DNA from: Cyclobacteriaceae bacterium
GTDB lineage: Bacteria > Bacteroidota > Bacteroidia > Cytophagales > Cyclobacteriaceae
DNA: 64,000 nt
Direction: 5' to 3'
Assembly: GCA_019638255.1 (NCBI GenBank)
Contig: JAHBUD010000001.1
Location: 1,612,001 to 1,676,000, forward strand
Positions within the stretch are counted from its first letter, which is position 1; every line of letters starts with the position of its first letter. Both the position numbers and the translations under genes were made by a program. Positions 19,169 through 27,692 of the stretch are shown here, piece after piece. The notes under the pieces were generated by a model that worked only from the letters and a program-made list of their open reading frames with translations, was not told the DNA's origin and ran no database searches.

Positions 19169-20293
19169 ATGAAGTTCATTGTCAACTCTGCTTATCTGCT
19201 AAAGCAGCTATCCAATATCAATGGTGTAATCACCACCAATCCGGTTGTGCCCATTCTTGAAAACTTTTTGTTTGAACTTGATAAGGGCAGCCTTACGGTT
19301 ACCGCCTCCGATCTTCAAACTTCGATGATCACTGACCTTCAGGTGGAATCAAAGGAGCGTGGAAATATTGCTGTGCCTGCACGGATTCTCCTGGAAACAC
19401 TCAAGAACCTGCCGGAGCAGCCTGTTACGTTTTCTATCGATGAATCAACCTATGGTGTTGAAATTATTTCTGATAATGGCCGGTACAAACTTTCCGGTGA
19501 GAATGCCACCGATTTCCCCAAAGTTCCTGCTGTAAGCAACGACTTTTCTGCTGAGATTTCATCTGAAGTGCTAGCCAGGGCTGTAAACAATACCATTTTC
19601 GCTACCAGCAATGATGAGTTGCGCCCAGCCATGACGGGTGTTTACGTTAACCTGAGTGAGAAGAATGCCACGTTCGTTGCCACCGATGGTCACCGTTTGG
19701 TTCGCTACCGCAGAACGGATATTAAATCAGACAATGGCAGTGCAATCATTATTCCGCGTAAGGCCCTTAACTTGTTAAAAGCAACCTTGCCCGGAGAAAA
19801 CACACCCGTGAGCATTGACTTTAATTTGTCGAATGCGTTTTTCAAGTTTGGCAATATCCGTATGATTTGCCGCCTGATTGACGAACGTTTTCCGGATTAC
19901 GAAAATGTAATACCCACACAAAACCCGATCAAAATGACAATCGGCAGATCGGAGTTGCTAAGCGCGCTGAAACGGATTTCCATCTATGCCAATAAAACAA
20001 CGCACCAGGTAAGGTTAAAGATTACCGGTAGTGAGTTGCAGGTTTCGGCTGAGGACCTGGATTTCTCGAATGAAGCGAATGAACGGTTATCGTGCGAACA
20101 CGAAGGTGATGATATTGAAATCGGATTCAATGCACGCTTTTTAATTGAAATGCTCACCAACCTTGATGCCGATCAGATCAAACTAAACATGTCGGCACCG
20201 AACAAGGCCGGGGTTATTTTTCCTTCAGAGCAGGATAAAAGTGAAGACATTCTCATGCTGGTGATGCCAGTAATGTTGAATCAATACGTATAA
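19169..20293 (+). CDS. dnaN: DNA polymerase III sliding clamp (beta subunit)
   Basis: Ring-forming processivity clamp that tethers the replicase to DNA. At 374 residues it has the length of three beta-clamp repeats. Characteristic phrases are NPVVPILENFLFEL near residue 25, FVATDGHRLVRYR near 175, and the C-terminal MLVMPVMLNQ, where the conserved M-P-V/M residues line the partner-binding pocket. It has a terminator directly downstream. No dnaA, gyrase gene or DnaA-box cluster is nearby, so this does not look like the replication origin. Confidence 0.97.
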   Translation: MKFIVNSAYLLKQLSNINGVITTNPVVPILENFLFELDKGSLTVTASDLQTSMITDLQVESKERGNIAVPARILLETLKNLPEQPVTFSIDESTYGVEIISDNGRYKLSGENATDFPKVPAVSNDFSAEISSEVLARAVNNTIFATSNDELRPAMTGVYVNLSEKNATFVATDGHRLVRYRRTDIKSDNGSAIIIPRKALNLLKATLPGENTPVSIDFNLSNAFFKFGNIRMICRLIDERFPDYENVIPTQNPIKMTIGRSELLSALKRISIYANKTTHQVRLKITGSELQVSAEDLDFSNEANERLSCEHEGDDIEIGFNARFLIEMLTNLDADQIKLNMSAPNKAGVIFPSEQDKSEDILMLVMPVMLNQYV

Positions 20294-20313
20294 TACATCA
20301 ATTTTGTGTTATG

Positions 20314-20350
20314 AATAGGTCAGGTCTAAAGGGGGCTGACCTATTTTATT
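20314..20350 (+). terminator. Rho-independent terminator of dnaN
   Basis: AATAGGTCAG (20314-20323) and CTGACCTATT (20336-20345) form a perfect 10-bp stem with a 12-nt loop, followed by a T-rich tail, 20 bp after the dnaN stop. Confidence 0.85.
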
Positions 20351-20383
20351 TACTTTTTCATCAAACACTTAATGTCTTAAACA

Positions 20384-21154
20384 ATGACTTCTGTCCCACG
20401 ATTAATAATTTTTATAAGCCTTATTTTTTTAGCTGCATCCTGCGCCTTTCACTCGGGTATGGTTACAAACTCCCGACTAAATGATGGCAAAATCAGCTAT
20501 CAATATGAGGATGTAGCCGTTGGTTATAGCAAAGCTTCTTACTTCCTTGGTTTAGGAGGATTGCGTAAAGACGCTATGCTCAATGACGCCAAGAGAAACA
20601 TGTATTTGTCATATCCATTAAAGCCTAACCAGTTTTTTGATAACATAACACTGGATAAGAAAGTGACCTATGTTTTACCTTTTTCAAAAGTTGAGATGAT
20701 CCTGGTTGCGGATGTAATTGAACTTGACTCCGGGTACCGAATGAATAAAGGTGCCGGATATCTTGAAACATTAACTCGTTCTGCCGTAAAATCAAAGGGA
20801 GATTTATCTAATTATGAACCTGTTTTGCTGGTGGAAAACGCCAGGGCAAACGGAGGCCGGGTGGTGAGTATAAATAAAAGAAATGCTACTGTTTTTTATG
20901 TAAACGCTGATGGGTTAATACGGGTAGGTAATAAGAGGTACAGCGATATTTACAAGATCACAAATCTTGAATCAGTACAAATGAAGGTAGGTGTTCAACT
21001 TGGTGTCGAAAGGAATTTTATTTTAATGCGCAACGATAAATCAAGTTATAGTTTGCGCGGAAAAGTAATTGGAATGAATAGAGATCGACTTTTATTAGAA
21101 ACACCGGAAGGAGCAAGGTCAATTCAAGTTAATGAAATAAGCACAAAAAATTAA
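20384..21154 (+). CDS. Predicted lipoprotein, 256 aa
   Basis: The signal peptide ends FLAASCAF with the lipobox Cys at about residue 20, so it is predicted to be membrane-anchored. The first 70 residues include SYFLGLGGLRKDAMLNDAKRNM, a phrase found in a Bacteroidota lipoprotein family related to the so-called DUF6567 group (from memory, unverified). The C-terminal 60 residues look like a small beta domain (SLRGKVIGMNRDRLLLETP). Function unknown. It converges on the phosphodiesterase gene with a 4-bp overlap of the 3' ends. Confidence 0.8.
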   Translation: MTSVPRLIIFISLIFLAASCAFHSGMVTNSRLNDGKISYQYEDVAVGYSKASYFLGLGGLRKDAMLNDAKRNMYLSYPLKPNQFFDNITLDKKVTYVLPFSKVEMILVADVIELDSGYRMNKGAGYLETLTRSAVKSKGDLSNYEPVLLVENARANGGRVVSINKRNATVFYVNADGLIRVGNKRYSDIYKITNLESVQMKVGVQLGVERNFILMRNDKSSYSLRGKVIGMNRDRLLLETPEGARSIQVNEISTKN

Positions 21155-21654
21155 ATCATCCCTCGTTTCCCGATTTCAATAACCTCCATATTTTTGATTT
21201 CCTTTTTATTCAATTCAAAACGAACTAATGTTTTGATATGATGAAAGCCATGATTGCCTGCTGCACCGGGATTGATATAAAGCATGTTATTGTGTTTCTG
21301 GTCTCTGCTGATTTTAAGGATGTGGGAGTGGCCGCAGATAAAGATGTCGGGGGTTCTTTCTGACAAAACTTTTTTCACCCTTGGATTATAGTTGGGTGGT
21401 GTACCACCAATGTGTGTCATCCAAATGGTCAGTCCTTCCAGCGTAAACCAAAGGTCTTCCGGAAGTTTTTGTTGAAGCGTTCGGTTATCAATGTTGCCAA
21501 ATACTGCCCGTAAGGGTTTAAAATTTTCAAGAGCCGTAAGCACGGTTTCTTCTCCAATATCACCGGCATGCCAAACCTCATCGCATTCGTTGAAATGGGC
21601 GAGCACAACAGGGTCAAGATATCCATGTGTGTCCGATAGAAGACCGATTTTCAT
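21151..21654 (-). CDS. YfcE-family metallophosphoesterase
   Basis: Small (167 residues) calcineurin-like phosphodiesterase. All metal-binding blocks are visible: LLSDTHG at residues 4-10, HAGDIG near 30, VFGNIDN near 54, and the C-terminal GHSH near 110 followed by NPGAAG. This matches YfcE/MJ0936-type phosphodiesterases, which cleave phosphodiesters with Mn2+ or Ni2+ in vitro. The physiological substrate is unknown. Cytosolic, single gene. Confidence 0.93.
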   Translation of the reverse strand: MKIGLLSDTHGYLDPVVLAHFNECDEVWHAGDIGEETVLTALENFKPLRAVFGNIDNRTLQQKLPEDLWFTLEGLTIWMTHIGGTPPNYNPRVKKVLSERTPDIFICGHSHILKISRDQKHNNMLYINPGAAGNHGFHHIKTLVRFELNKKEIKNMEVIEIGKRGMI

Positions 21655-21860
21655 AGTTGTTTAGCGGGACTAAATCTTACTTGCTAAAGATTGGTAAAAA
21701 TCCAACAAGTATGATAATTCAAGAACATAAATGACTGAAGACGAAGTTCGCCTTATCGTAGTAAGCGTTGTATTCACCGGATAATAGGGGCATTGGTATA
21801 ACGTACCTTTAAATCTTTATACGGTGCCTATATCTTGAAACCTCAACAACGTAGTGAGCC

Positions 21861-22451
21861 ATGAATCGACTTATTGCAGCCTGTTTTTTTATTCTGTCTG
21901 TTGGAACATTGTTGGCCAATCAACCTGCTCAGCAAAAACCTGATCTGGCGCAGCAGTTGCAAGCCATTCGCGATCAATCGCAATTTGTGGACCCTTATCG
22001 TATGGTTAGGGCTTACCAGGTTGAGAATTTCTGGAAGGCTGTTCAGGATACCTTACGTGAAAAAGATGAGGCCGTGGCAACAATTCAACAACGCGTAGAG
22101 GGATTAGCAGGAGAGATTGAAAATCTTCAGAAAGCTATAAGTCAAAAGGAGAATTCGGTTAAGGAAATGGTGCACGCAGCCACGCACATTTCATTTTTTG
22201 GCATTGATGTTGAAAAGGGCAAATTCAATTGGATAGTATTGGCAACATTCTTTTTTATGGTGTTGCTTACCGGTGCTGCGTTGCTAGCCTTTCGTGTTGG
22301 GTTGCGTTCATCAGCAGAGTCAAAAAATTTGTACGAAGAGCTTAGCCGTGACTTCGATAAGTATAAAAGAAACACGGTGGAGAAGGAGGTAAAACTCTAT
22401 CGTGAACTTCAGGATTACCGTAACCGGTTAACGGAATTGCGCACCGCGTAA
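21861..22451 (+). CDS. Membrane protein with two coiled-coil regions
   Basis: The N-terminus is a signal peptide (ending TLLANQ), followed by about 90 helical residues with a coiled-coil pattern (QQRVEGLAGEIENLQKAIS), one transmembrane helix (about 123-146), and a C-terminal basic helical tail (SRDFDKYKRNTVEKEVK). I recognise no named family. The topology suggests a single-pass inner-membrane protein with helical domains on both sides. It converges on the GH16 gene. Confidence 0.82.
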   Translation: MNRLIAACFFILSVGTLLANQPAQQKPDLAQQLQAIRDQSQFVDPYRMVRAYQVENFWKAVQDTLREKDEAVATIQQRVEGLAGEIENLQKAISQKENSVKEMVHAATHISFFGIDVEKGKFNWIVLATFFFMVLLTGAALLAFRVGLRSSAESKNLYEELSRDFDKYKRNTVEKEVKLYRELQDYRNRLTELRTA

Positions 22452-22464
22452 ATTGCTCTGCTGC

Positions 22465-23256
22465 TTACTGGTACACTCGCACATAATCAACCTCCATGTG
22501 TTGTGGCCATATGGAATCCTCTACGCCTTGCATGCCACCCCAATTGCCTCCCACGGCAATGTTCATAATCAGGTGAAACCGTTTATCAAAAGGCCACCCG
22601 GTATAATCGTCCTTAGGGTCGCGCAATACGGTGTGATATAAAACATTATCTATATAAAAGTTGATTTTGTTTTCCCACCAGTCGATAGCATAAACATGAA
22701 AATCGTCCTGGCAATCCGGTATTGTAATGGTTCCTTCTTTTTGTGTTTGTACAATGTGATTGTATTTTTTAGTGTGAATGGTTCCATGAATCACACCCGG
22801 ATCATGGCCAACATGCTCCATAATATCGATCTCACCACTTTCAGGCCAACCTCCATACGCCCAATCGGTTGACAGCATCCAGATGGCAGGCCACGTTCCT
22901 ATTCCTTTTGGGAGCTTTGCCCGTACTTCAAATCGGCCGTATAACCAATCGCCTCTGTTTTTTGAAACCAGGCGTGAGGAGGTGTAAGTTTTGCCGGCAA
23001 CAGAATCCTGATGTGCTTCTATGATCAACAGCCCATTTTCAACCCTGGCATTTTCTAGTGCTCGGGTATAGTACTGAAGCTCATTATTTCCCCAACCACA
23101 AGCTTTAGGGCAACCGTCCCCCAAATCATAATCCCATTTGGTTGAATCCGGATACCCAGAATAGTCGAACTCATCCGACCACACCAGTCGGGGTTTAGTT
23201 GAGCATGCGGTTATTAGGGCTACGAGTAGGATGAGAAGTGGTTGAGGTATATTCAT
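22465..23256 (-). CDS. GH16-family endo-beta-glucanase lipoprotein
   Basis: Secreted glycoside hydrolase, probably acting on beta-1,3 or beta-1,3/1,4 glucans such as laminarin. A lipoprotein signal (MNIPQPLL...ALITACST) suggests surface or periplasmic anchoring. The catalytic block SGEIDIMEHVG carries the GH16 E-x-D-x-x-E pair, the nucleophile and acid/base Glu residues. N-terminal LVWSDEFDYSG and C-terminal MEVDYVRVYQ are family landmarks. I chose the ATG at 23256 over an upstream start at 23277 because it begins the signal peptide. Substrate choice among laminarinase, lichenase and related enzymes is not resolvable here. Confidence 0.93.
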   Translation of the reverse strand: MNIPQPLLILLVALITACSTKPRLVWSDEFDYSGYPDSTKWDYDLGDGCPKACGWGNNELQYYTRALENARVENGLLIIEAHQDSVAGKTYTSSRLVSKNRGDWLYGRFEVRAKLPKGIGTWPAIWMLSTDWAYGGWPESGEIDIMEHVGHDPGVIHGTIHTKKYNHIVQTQKEGTITIPDCQDDFHVYAIDWWENKINFYIDNVLYHTVLRDPKDDYTGWPFDKRFHLIMNIAVGGNWGGMQGVEDSIWPQHMEVDYVRVYQ

Positions 23257-23298
23257 AGTTGATTTTGGTGAAAGCAATTTATACTTTTCTTACTGATT

Positions 23299-23371
23299 GC
23301 GGGAGTAGCTCAGTTGGTAGAGCGTTGGCTTCCCAAGCCGAAGGTCGCGGGTTCGAGCCCCGTTTCCCGCT
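23299..23371 (+). tRNA. tRNA-Gly (anticodon CCC)
   Basis: A 73-nt cloverleaf: acceptor GCGGGAG/TTCCCGC, D-arm GCTC...GAGC, anticodon stem-loop TTGGC-TTCCCAA-GCCGA with CCC at positions 34-36, and a T-arm with TTCGAGC. CCA is not encoded. It lies alone between the GH16 and aldo/keto reductase genes. Confidence 0.95.
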
Positions 23372-23444
23372 CAATAATAGAAGGCTCATAAAAGCCGAGT
23401 ATAATTGCGGTTGCCCCTGCTTGATAACAATTCGAGCATAAACC

Positions 23445-24440
23445 TCACTTAATCAGCTCAAGTTTGTTCAATTCGTTTGTGATGAGAGCAACTTCTTCTT
23501 TCGAAAGTTGAATGTCGGCTGCACGGGCATTTTCCAACGCTTGTGCAGCATTTCGGGCGCCAGCCAATGCAATAGTTATCCCAGGTTGGTTGATTGTCCA
23601 GCGTAGTACAAGCTGGCCTAAGGTTGCTTGCTTATCATCGGCAATTGGCTTGATTTTTTGAAGGAAGGCATTGGTTCGTTCAATGTTGACTTGTGAGAAG
23701 TGATACATGCCGCTGCGGTGATCACCTTCAGTAAAGGTATGTCCAGGGTTCATTTTGCCGGTAAGCAAACCGCGTTGTAACGGACTGTATGCCAGAATCC
23801 CCTTACCATTTTTAATGCAATATGGAACAACATCATTTTCTATATCACGCCTAACCATGCTATAGGGTACTTGGTTTGAAACGATGGGCAATGTTTTCCC
23901 TGCTTCTATTATTTGTTCGGTTGTGTAGTTGCACACTCCAGCATAACGCACCTTTCCTTGCTTGATCAGTTGGTCAACGGCTTCCATGCTTTCGCTGATC
24001 GGGGTGGTAATATCAGGCCAGTGTATTTGATACAGATCAATGTAGTCGGTACCTAACCTACGCAAACTATTTTCACATTCCTGGACGATACTTTCCTTGC
24101 TGGAGTATTTATAGATGGCAATATCCTTACCGGCATTGTCTTTACTGTTGAAGTAAAAATCACCTTTGGCAAGGTCCCAACGCAAACCAAATTTGGTGAG
24201 CACCTGAACCTTATCGCGCGGAATTCCACGAATGGCTTCACCGGTAATTTCTTCGCTTAACCCTTGTCCGTAAATAGGTGCTGTATCGATGGCAGTAACT
24301 CCGGCATCAAACGAGGCGCGAATGGCTTGCACGGCTTCTTGGCGATCATTGCCGCCCCACATCCAACCTCCGGCAGCCCATGCACCAAAAGTAATTGCCG
24401 GCAATTTGAAATCAGTTTGCCCGATTGTTCTGTACTCCAT
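23445..24440 (-). CDS. Aldo/keto reductase
   Basis: NADPH-dependent oxidoreductase with a TIM-barrel, 331 residues. The AKR tetrad is visible: Asp and Tyr in AIDTAPIYGQG (about 51-61), Lys in VLTKFGLRW (about 82), and His in YQIHWPD (about 140). The C-terminal part carries the cofactor loop with TIALAGARNAAQ. Similar proteins reduce aldehydes and sugars or act on unknown metabolites; the substrate is not evident. Single gene, downstream of the tRNA on the other strand. Confidence 0.93.
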   Translation of the reverse strand: MEYRTIGQTDFKLPAITFGAWAAGGWMWGGNDRQEAVQAIRASFDAGVTAIDTAPIYGQGLSEEITGEAIRGIPRDKVQVLTKFGLRWDLAKGDFYFNSKDNAGKDIAIYKYSSKESIVQECENSLRRLGTDYIDLYQIHWPDITTPISESMEAVDQLIKQGKVRYAGVCNYTTEQIIEAGKTLPIVSNQVPYSMVRRDIENDVVPYCIKNGKGILAYSPLQRGLLTGKMNPGHTFTEGDHRSGMYHFSQVNIERTNAFLQKIKPIADDKQATLGQLVLRWTINQPGITIALAGARNAAQALENARAADIQLSKEEVALITNELNKLELIK

Positions 24441-24502
24441 AGCTAAAATTGGATCAGTAAATAACCGGAGCGAAAATAGAGGTTATGATTGGGTTGAGTA
24501 AA

Positions 24503-25273
24503 CTATCGCCTGAAAATTATTCCGGCCCGCAAGTCAACCATTTGTGCCATGCTCTGATAAACATTCCCAACGTGGTGCTCATGTACCACCTGCGTTTGCG
24601 TGTTGACAAAGCGCGCCATCACATCGGTGTTGGATTGATGATTATGCTGGTAATGATCGGGCGCATTGGTGCTCATGTATTTTACCATGCCGCCTAAAAT
24701 CAGGTTTGCATTTACGGTAAAGATCAAACGGTTTGAATTTAGTTTTTTGAACATTCCCGATAGGTCATACTGAACACCACCACCTGCCGAAAGTACAAAT
24801 GTTCCATCGCGCAGCAGAATTTCACTGTCAATAGGTGCGCAATCGTCAAAGTCATCCGGATCGTAAATGGTGAGGTTAGTAGTAAACCAGGCATAACCCA
24901 ATTTACCGGCTATAAAAGGTCTCCATAAACTTTCCGAAGGCAGGTTATACCTGGCGCTGAGCAATAAATTTGTTACGTTATTGTTAACGACAATATCCAT
25001 GGGTGCTACTGTACCATTAGGAAAAGTGTATTCCTGCTTGCTTCGGTCATGGCCGTATTGCGTTAGCATTAGCTCCATGCCGTAAGAAACTCTTTTTTGA
25101 TCAGGAGTAAAGTAATATTCCATGGTAAAACCGTGGCCTTGCCGGATATGATTCTGCATTGGGCCAATCGGGCCCATGTAGGTGTACCCTAATCCAAGTT
25201 CGCGGTTAGCGGTTTGTGCCAGGGTAGAAGAAAACGCAACAAGAAAAACCAGAAGGGGGGTAAGGGCTTTCAT
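24503..25273 (-). CDS. Hypothetical secreted beta-barrel-like protein
   Basis: The signal peptide ends TLAQTANR. The mature region of about 235 residues alternates short polar and aromatic strands (YGMELMLTQYG, LLLSARYNLP, GKLGYAWFTTN, LSAGGGVQYDLSG, LIFTVNANLILGG), as in eight-stranded outer-membrane barrels of Bacteroidota. It ends DLRAGIIFRR rather than in the usual Phe. A His-rich loop (DHYQHNHQSNTD) is unusual and could be a metal-binding loop. Function unknown. Confidence 0.8.
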   Translation of the reverse strand: MKALTPLLVFLVAFSSTLAQTANRELGLGYTYMGPIGPMQNHIRQGHGFTMEYYFTPDQKRVSYGMELMLTQYGHDRSKQEYTFPNGTVAPMDIVVNNNVTNLLLSARYNLPSESLWRPFIAGKLGYAWFTTNLTIYDPDDFDDCAPIDSEILLRDGTFVLSAGGGVQYDLSGMFKKLNSNRLIFTVNANLILGGMVKYMSTNAPDHYQHNHQSNTDVMARFVNTQTQVVHEHHVGNVYQSMAQMVDLRAGIIFRR

Positions 25274-25372
25274 GGCAGTGTGAATTTATAAGGAAGTTAA
25301 CGAATTTATTCTGATTTTGTTAGGGTTTTAGGAGCAAGCAGAATGCCACCTTTTGGATAGTATATTTAGCGT

Positions 25373-25951
25373 ATGAGCTTAGATGAAAAAGTGAATGCCA
25401 TTGAGCAGGTTTTTGAGAAGCTTGATGCCGAAATTTCACAGTTTCAAGGCTGGTCGGGGCTGCATTGCAAGTGGGGATGTGGCAAATGTTGCTTTAAACC
25501 TGATATTGAGGCCACAATTTTGGAATTCCTTCCGTTCGCGAACTGGTTATACCACACTGAAAAAGCATTTGAATGGCTTGAAAGGTTAACTCAAACCGAT
25601 GAATCCATTTGCCTTATTTTAAACCCTACGCAAGCGGGTGCAGGCTTATGCACAGAGTACAAGCATCGCGGATTAATTTGTCGGCTTTTTGGATTTTCCG
25701 CGCGGACAACTAAACACGGTAGCAAAGAGTTGGTTACCTGTGAGATTATTAAAACTGAACAAGCTGAGCTATATACAAAGGCTGCTGCCCATGTAGAGCA
25801 AGAAAAAGAAAGTGTTCCTGTTATGCACAACTACTACATGCAACTGCATGCTATTGACTATGAACTCACAAGGGATTTTTACCCGATCAACCAGGCTATA
25901 CAAAAGGCAATTGAAACTGTGCTGGCGTATTACGCTTATCGTACCAAATGA
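25373..25951 (+). CDS. YkgJ-family cysteine-cluster protein
   Basis: A 192-residue cytosolic protein with the cysteine cluster CKWGCGKCC near residues 32-40 and later Cys residues in CTEYKHRGLICRLFGF (about 93-108). This is the CxxCxxCC...C...CRxF/Y pattern of the UPF0153/YkgJ (CxxCxxCC) family, thought to bind zinc or an Fe-S cluster. The family has no firmly known biochemical role. Its 3' end overlaps the end of the convergent 98-residue gene by 16 bp. Confidence 0.88.
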   Translation: MSLDEKVNAIEQVFEKLDAEISQFQGWSGLHCKWGCGKCCFKPDIEATILEFLPFANWLYHTEKAFEWLERLTQTDESICLILNPTQAGAGLCTEYKHRGLICRLFGFSARTTKHGSKELVTCEIIKTEQAELYTKAAAHVEQEKESVPVMHNYYMQLHAIDYELTRDFYPINQAIQKAIETVLAYYAYRTK

Positions 25952-26232
25952 ATAATGGCTTCGATCTTCTGAATGATGGTTTTGAAGGAATGAAGCTTTA
26001 AAAACGGTTCTAGCTGACTTCCCGTTTCAGATGTTTCGTTGGCTGAGGGATAGAACCAAATCATCATGATAATGACGATCGCGACAACAATGCCAAAGGC
26101 AAGTGAAATTTCTTTATAGGTAAATCGTGGGTTCACAGATACCCGTTTGACGAAACCCGTGCCATTTTTAAAATGGCTCAAAACAGCCTTTTTTGGCTTA
26201 TTTTGAGGTATTATGTGTACGGTTTCGAACAT
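25936..26232 (-). CDS. Small single-pass membrane protein, 98 aa
   Basis: Not recognised. The basic N-terminal half (residues 1-45) precedes a strong transmembrane helix (about 46-62: LAFGIVVAIVIIMMIW) and a short extracytoplasmic tail. It overlaps the end of the convergent YkgJ-family gene by 16 bp, which makes it less certain. The charge pattern and the intact membrane helix argue that it is real. Confidence 0.55.
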   Translation of the reverse strand: MFETVHIIPQNKPKKAVLSHFKNGTGFVKRVSVNPRFTYKEISLAFGIVVAIVIIMMIWFYPSANETSETGSQLEPFLKLHSFKTIIQKIEAIIHLVR

Positions 26233-26324
26233 TCAATTTTATATTTCCGAACAGGACAGCATTAATTAATTATGGGTTACACACCACTCGTACCTAAGAT
26301 TAACGGCTGAACTTTATTTCATAT

Positions 26325-26332
26325 TACATTTG
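26325..26332 (+). promoter_or_regulatory. TAnnTTTG promoter element of the thioredoxin-like gene
   Basis: TACATTTG at 26325-26332 matches TAnnTTTG, 28 bp before the ATG at 26360. Confidence 0.5.
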
Positions 26333-26359
26333 TTGATTAGCTGAACCAATTATTACACT

Positions 26360-26884
26360 ATGGCCCGGGCTTTTATTGTTTTTTTCTGTTTTGTATTCAT
26401 GTCTTTCAGCGAGCAGGCAAAGGAAGGCTCTGTGAAGTGGCTTACTTTTGAGGAGGCTGTAGAAAAATCGAAGACTGAAAAGCGAAAGATTTTTATTGAT
26501 GTTTACACCGACTGGTGTGGATGGTGTAAGGTAATGGATAAGAATACGTTCAGCGAAGCCAAAATTGCAAAAATTCTAAATGAGCAGTTTTACCCGGTTA
26601 AGTTTAATGCTGAACAGCGTGAAGATGTAGTTTTTGCCGGCAATACGTTTAAATTTATAGAGAGTGGTCGCAATGGTTACCATCAACTGGCGGCCTCGCT
26701 GCTCAATAATCAACTTAGTTATCCAACGGTTGTTTTTCTGGACGAAGAGTTTGGGATGATACAACCTGTACCGGGATATCAGAAACCGGAGGAGTTTCAC
26801 AAAATGGTACAATTTATCGGGGAAGACCACTATAAAAGCATTTCCTGGAAGGATTGGCAGACCCGGTACAAAACGCCTTATTAA
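26360..26884 (+). CDS. Secreted thioredoxin-family protein
   Basis: A signal peptide (residues 1-20) leads into a thioredoxin_7-type domain with the redox motif DWCGWCKVMD near residue 52 and a cis-Pro loop in LSYPTVVFLDEE near 125. A 174-residue periplasmic protein of this type usually reduces or isomerises disulfides in exported proteins. The CGWC dipeptide is common in DUF255/Thioredoxin_7 proteins. Single gene with its own promoter. Confidence 0.9.
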   Translation: MARAFIVFFCFVFMSFSEQAKEGSVKWLTFEEAVEKSKTEKRKIFIDVYTDWCGWCKVMDKNTFSEAKIAKILNEQFYPVKFNAEQREDVVFAGNTFKFIESGRNGYHQLAASLLNNQLSYPTVVFLDEEFGMIQPVPGYQKPEEFHKMVQFIGEDHYKSISWKDWQTRYKTPY

Positions 26885-26891
26885 TCGGCAC

Positions 26892-26923
26892 TAAAAAACC
26901 ATGCCTACCCGTGTAAGCATGGT
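26892..26923 (-). terminator. Hairpin terminator after the 42-residue gene
   Basis: ACCATGC (26898-26904) pairs with GCATGGT (26917-26923). On the minus strand the stem is followed by TTTTTT, right after the stop of the small gene at 26949-27077. In the plus direction the T run is weaker, so it may also slow read-through from the thioredoxin-like gene. Confidence 0.75.
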
Positions 26924-26948
26924 CTATAATTTATCATAAAGACAGACC

Positions 26949-27077
26949 TTAGTCTTTCTTCTCTTCTTTTTTGGTCTTCAGAAAATCAACGTAACCTAAA
27001 GCAGCAGCGAAACCAATAATTACCGCTACGATGGTGATAAATAGACTTGCTCCGCTTCCTGTGTATAAGTTAAACAT
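26949..27077 (-). CDS. Small membrane protein, 42 aa
   Basis: A short frame of 43 codons: MFNLYTGSGASLF, then a hydrophobic helix (ITIVAVIIGFAAALGYV), then a basic, very charged tail (KTKKEEKKD). One transmembrane helix with a Lys/Glu-rich cytosolic tail is expected. It has its own rho-independent terminator directly after the stop, which supports it being a real gene. Function unknown; it resembles small single-helix proteins often seen in Bacteroidota. Confidence 0.65.
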   Translation of the reverse strand: MFNLYTGSGASLFITIVAVIIGFAAALGYVDFLKTKKEEKKD

Positions 27078-27152
27078 GGCTTGGGTGTTTATAAGGCAAA
27101 TGTAAATGTTATCCTGTAATCGGTAAAGTTAAATACTGAATAAATCGCCCAT

Positions 27153-27692
27153 TTAAATACCCAGTTCGGTCTTGTTTTCCTTCAGTACACCAATTACAAA
27201 TGCGATATGCTCTGTTAAGTCAACACCAAAAAGTTCGGCACCTTTGTAAACTTCGTCACGCTCAACTTTGGCAGCAAAGCTTTTGTCTTTCAACTTTTTA
27301 AGCACCGATTTAGGCTCCAGGCTTGCAATCCCATCCGGTCGCACCTGACAGCAGGCAATGATAAACCCGGTTAATTCATCCGAGGCCAACAAGGCTTTGT
27401 CAAGGGGGGAGGTGTAAGGCACGTTCCACTTGGTATAGTGAGCCGAAATAGCATGTGCAATTTTTGGCTCGCCCAACGCGTTAAGTTTTTCAACAATTAT
27501 GGACGGGTGCTTTTCCGGAAAGGCTTCGTAATCGGCATCGTGCAACAGGCCTGCAATGGCCCAGTCATTTTCGTTTTCCCCGAGTTTTTTAGCATACGCC
27601 TCCATCACCAACTCAACGCTGCGCATATGCCGGAGCAGGCTCTGGCTTTTGGTCATTTCAACCAGTATGGTGCGGGCGTTTTCGCGAGTCAT
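27153..27692 (-). CDS. HD-domain protein
   Basis: A 179-residue cytosolic protein with the HD phosphohydrolase pattern: HMRSVELVM (first His near residue 18), LLHDADYEAFPEKHP (HD near 48), and a later HAISAHYTKW. It resembles HDIG proteins of unknown substrate. Its ATG overlaps the stop of the upstream TPR gene by one base (TAATG), so it is translated together with it. The association with a TPR membrane protein is unusual; what the enzyme acts on is unknown. Confidence 0.88.
   Translation of the reverse strand: MTRENARTILVEMTKSQSLLRHMRSVELVMEAYAKKLGENENDWAIAGLLHDADYEAFPEKHPSIIVEKLNALGEPKIAHAISAHYTKWNVPYTSPLDKALLASDELTGFIIACCQVRPDGIASLEPKSVLKKLKDKSFAAKVERDEVYKGAELFGVDLTEHIAFVIGVLKENKTELGI

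Noticed and set aside
21747..21800. Short frame MTEDEVRLIVVSVVFTG in the gap before the coiled-coil membrane protein gene
   Set aside because: Seventeen codons without terminator, promoter or other support.
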